This document shows, piece after piece, positions 63,888 to 64,000 of a stretch of 64,000 bases of DNA. This DNA is from JABWBD01 sp040768665. Lineage in GTDB: Bacteria > Planctomycetota > Planctomycetia > Pirellulales > Thermoguttaceae. The notes under the pieces are model-generated. The model was not told the origin of the DNA. It saw only the letters and a list, made by a program, of their open reading frames with translations, and did no database searches. Positions within the stretch are counted from its first letter, which is position 1. Each line of letters begins with the position of its first letter. The stretch is from positions 1-64,000 of the forward strand of contig JAXGMN010000017.1 of assembly GCA_040768665.1 (NCBI GenBank), in the 5' to 3' direction. Both the position numbers and the translations under genes were made by a program.

Positions 63888-64000
63888 TGTTTCTCTGCCC
63901 TTTTCCCTTGACGACCGGTGGGGTATCTACCGGGTTTTCCTCAACGGCAGCCGATTCGGCTGCCGTCTTCGCCTCTTTCGTGGCTTGGTCGTTTTCCTGC

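Noticed and set aside
63888..64000. Possible 3' end of another minus-strand gene and a 21-base palindrome (63945-63965)
   Set aside because: Only about 110 bases are visible. One frame is open but runs straight into the YpdA-like gene in the wrong frame, so no gene or terminator can be supported.
1..64000. tRNA, rRNA, CRISPR or prophage
   Set aside because: No cloverleaf with a T-loop GTTCGA core and acceptor pairing, no regularly spaced direct repeats and no phage genes were found by eye. The tandem repeats at 1854-2459 are coding and contiguous, not CRISPR-like.

Overview
The window looks like chromosomal DNA of a GC-rich planctomycete, probably from the Pirellulales side of the phylum. 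This rests on lineage hallmarks: a DUF1559 prepilin-like protein followed by a small carboxypeptidase-regulatory-like lipoprotein, an S8 protease with an N-terminal FEPRIVLSA-type export motif, several Tat-exported Gfo/Idh/MocA oxidoreductases, PQQ-type propellers, DUF1573, DUF3592 and sulfatase-fold proteins. I saw no tRNA, rRNA, CRISPR array, phage, transposase or plasmid gene. Genus cannot be fixed from this sequence alone.

Layout. 0.1-2.7 kb: a very acidic, tyrosine-rich secreted repeat protein. 3.3-5.3 kb: a decayed patch, an HtrA/Deg protease broken by about five single-base shifts and a Gfo/Idh gene missing both ends. 5.3-10.2 kb: prepilin plus lipoprotein, a deacetylase/propeller pair with a 4-base overlap, and Mn-type superoxide dismutase. 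10.4-17.8 kb: an HD/PAS/GGDEF protein, a phosphodiesterase translationally coupled to a polytopic glycosyltransferase-like protein, and an unknown membrane protein. 17.9-21.2 kb: gltX-glnS. 21.3-30.2 kb: secreted or exported proteins (Gfo/Idh, S8 protease, beta-helix protein, a LamG-type protein with an inserted propeller). 30.3-32.7 kb: a flotillin operon with a stripped-down NfeD. 33-36.7 kb: nucleoside-hydrolase-like, Gfo/Idh and DUF1573 proteins. 37.5-43.1 kb: a deoxyhypusine-synthase-like gene diverging from hydE-hydG-aspA, the core of an [FeFe]-hydrogenase maturation operon without hydF or a hydrogenase nearby. 43-49 kb: EamA transporter, Gfo/Idh, DUF3592, methyltransferase, ferritin. 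49-57 kb: a 1307-residue secreted protein, a sulfatase-fold protein without the usual active-site motif, a CelD-type acyltransferase and a GT4 glycosyltransferase. 57.6-63.9 kb: lipid synthesis (PlsC-like, CdsA), a CDF cation exporter, a propeller, a YihY/BrkB membrane protein and a YpdA-like flavoprotein.

The strongest unexplained signal lies between genes. At least four families of short palindromic, transposase-less repeats (67-225 bp) are scattered in the intergenic gaps. At 57.3-57.6 kb one family has inserted cleanly into another with a 3-base target duplication, which is direct evidence of mobility. The second point of interest is the hydE-hydG-aspA cluster without hydF. The third is the localised gene decay at 3.4-5.3 kb, where the protease catalytic residues are still intact.
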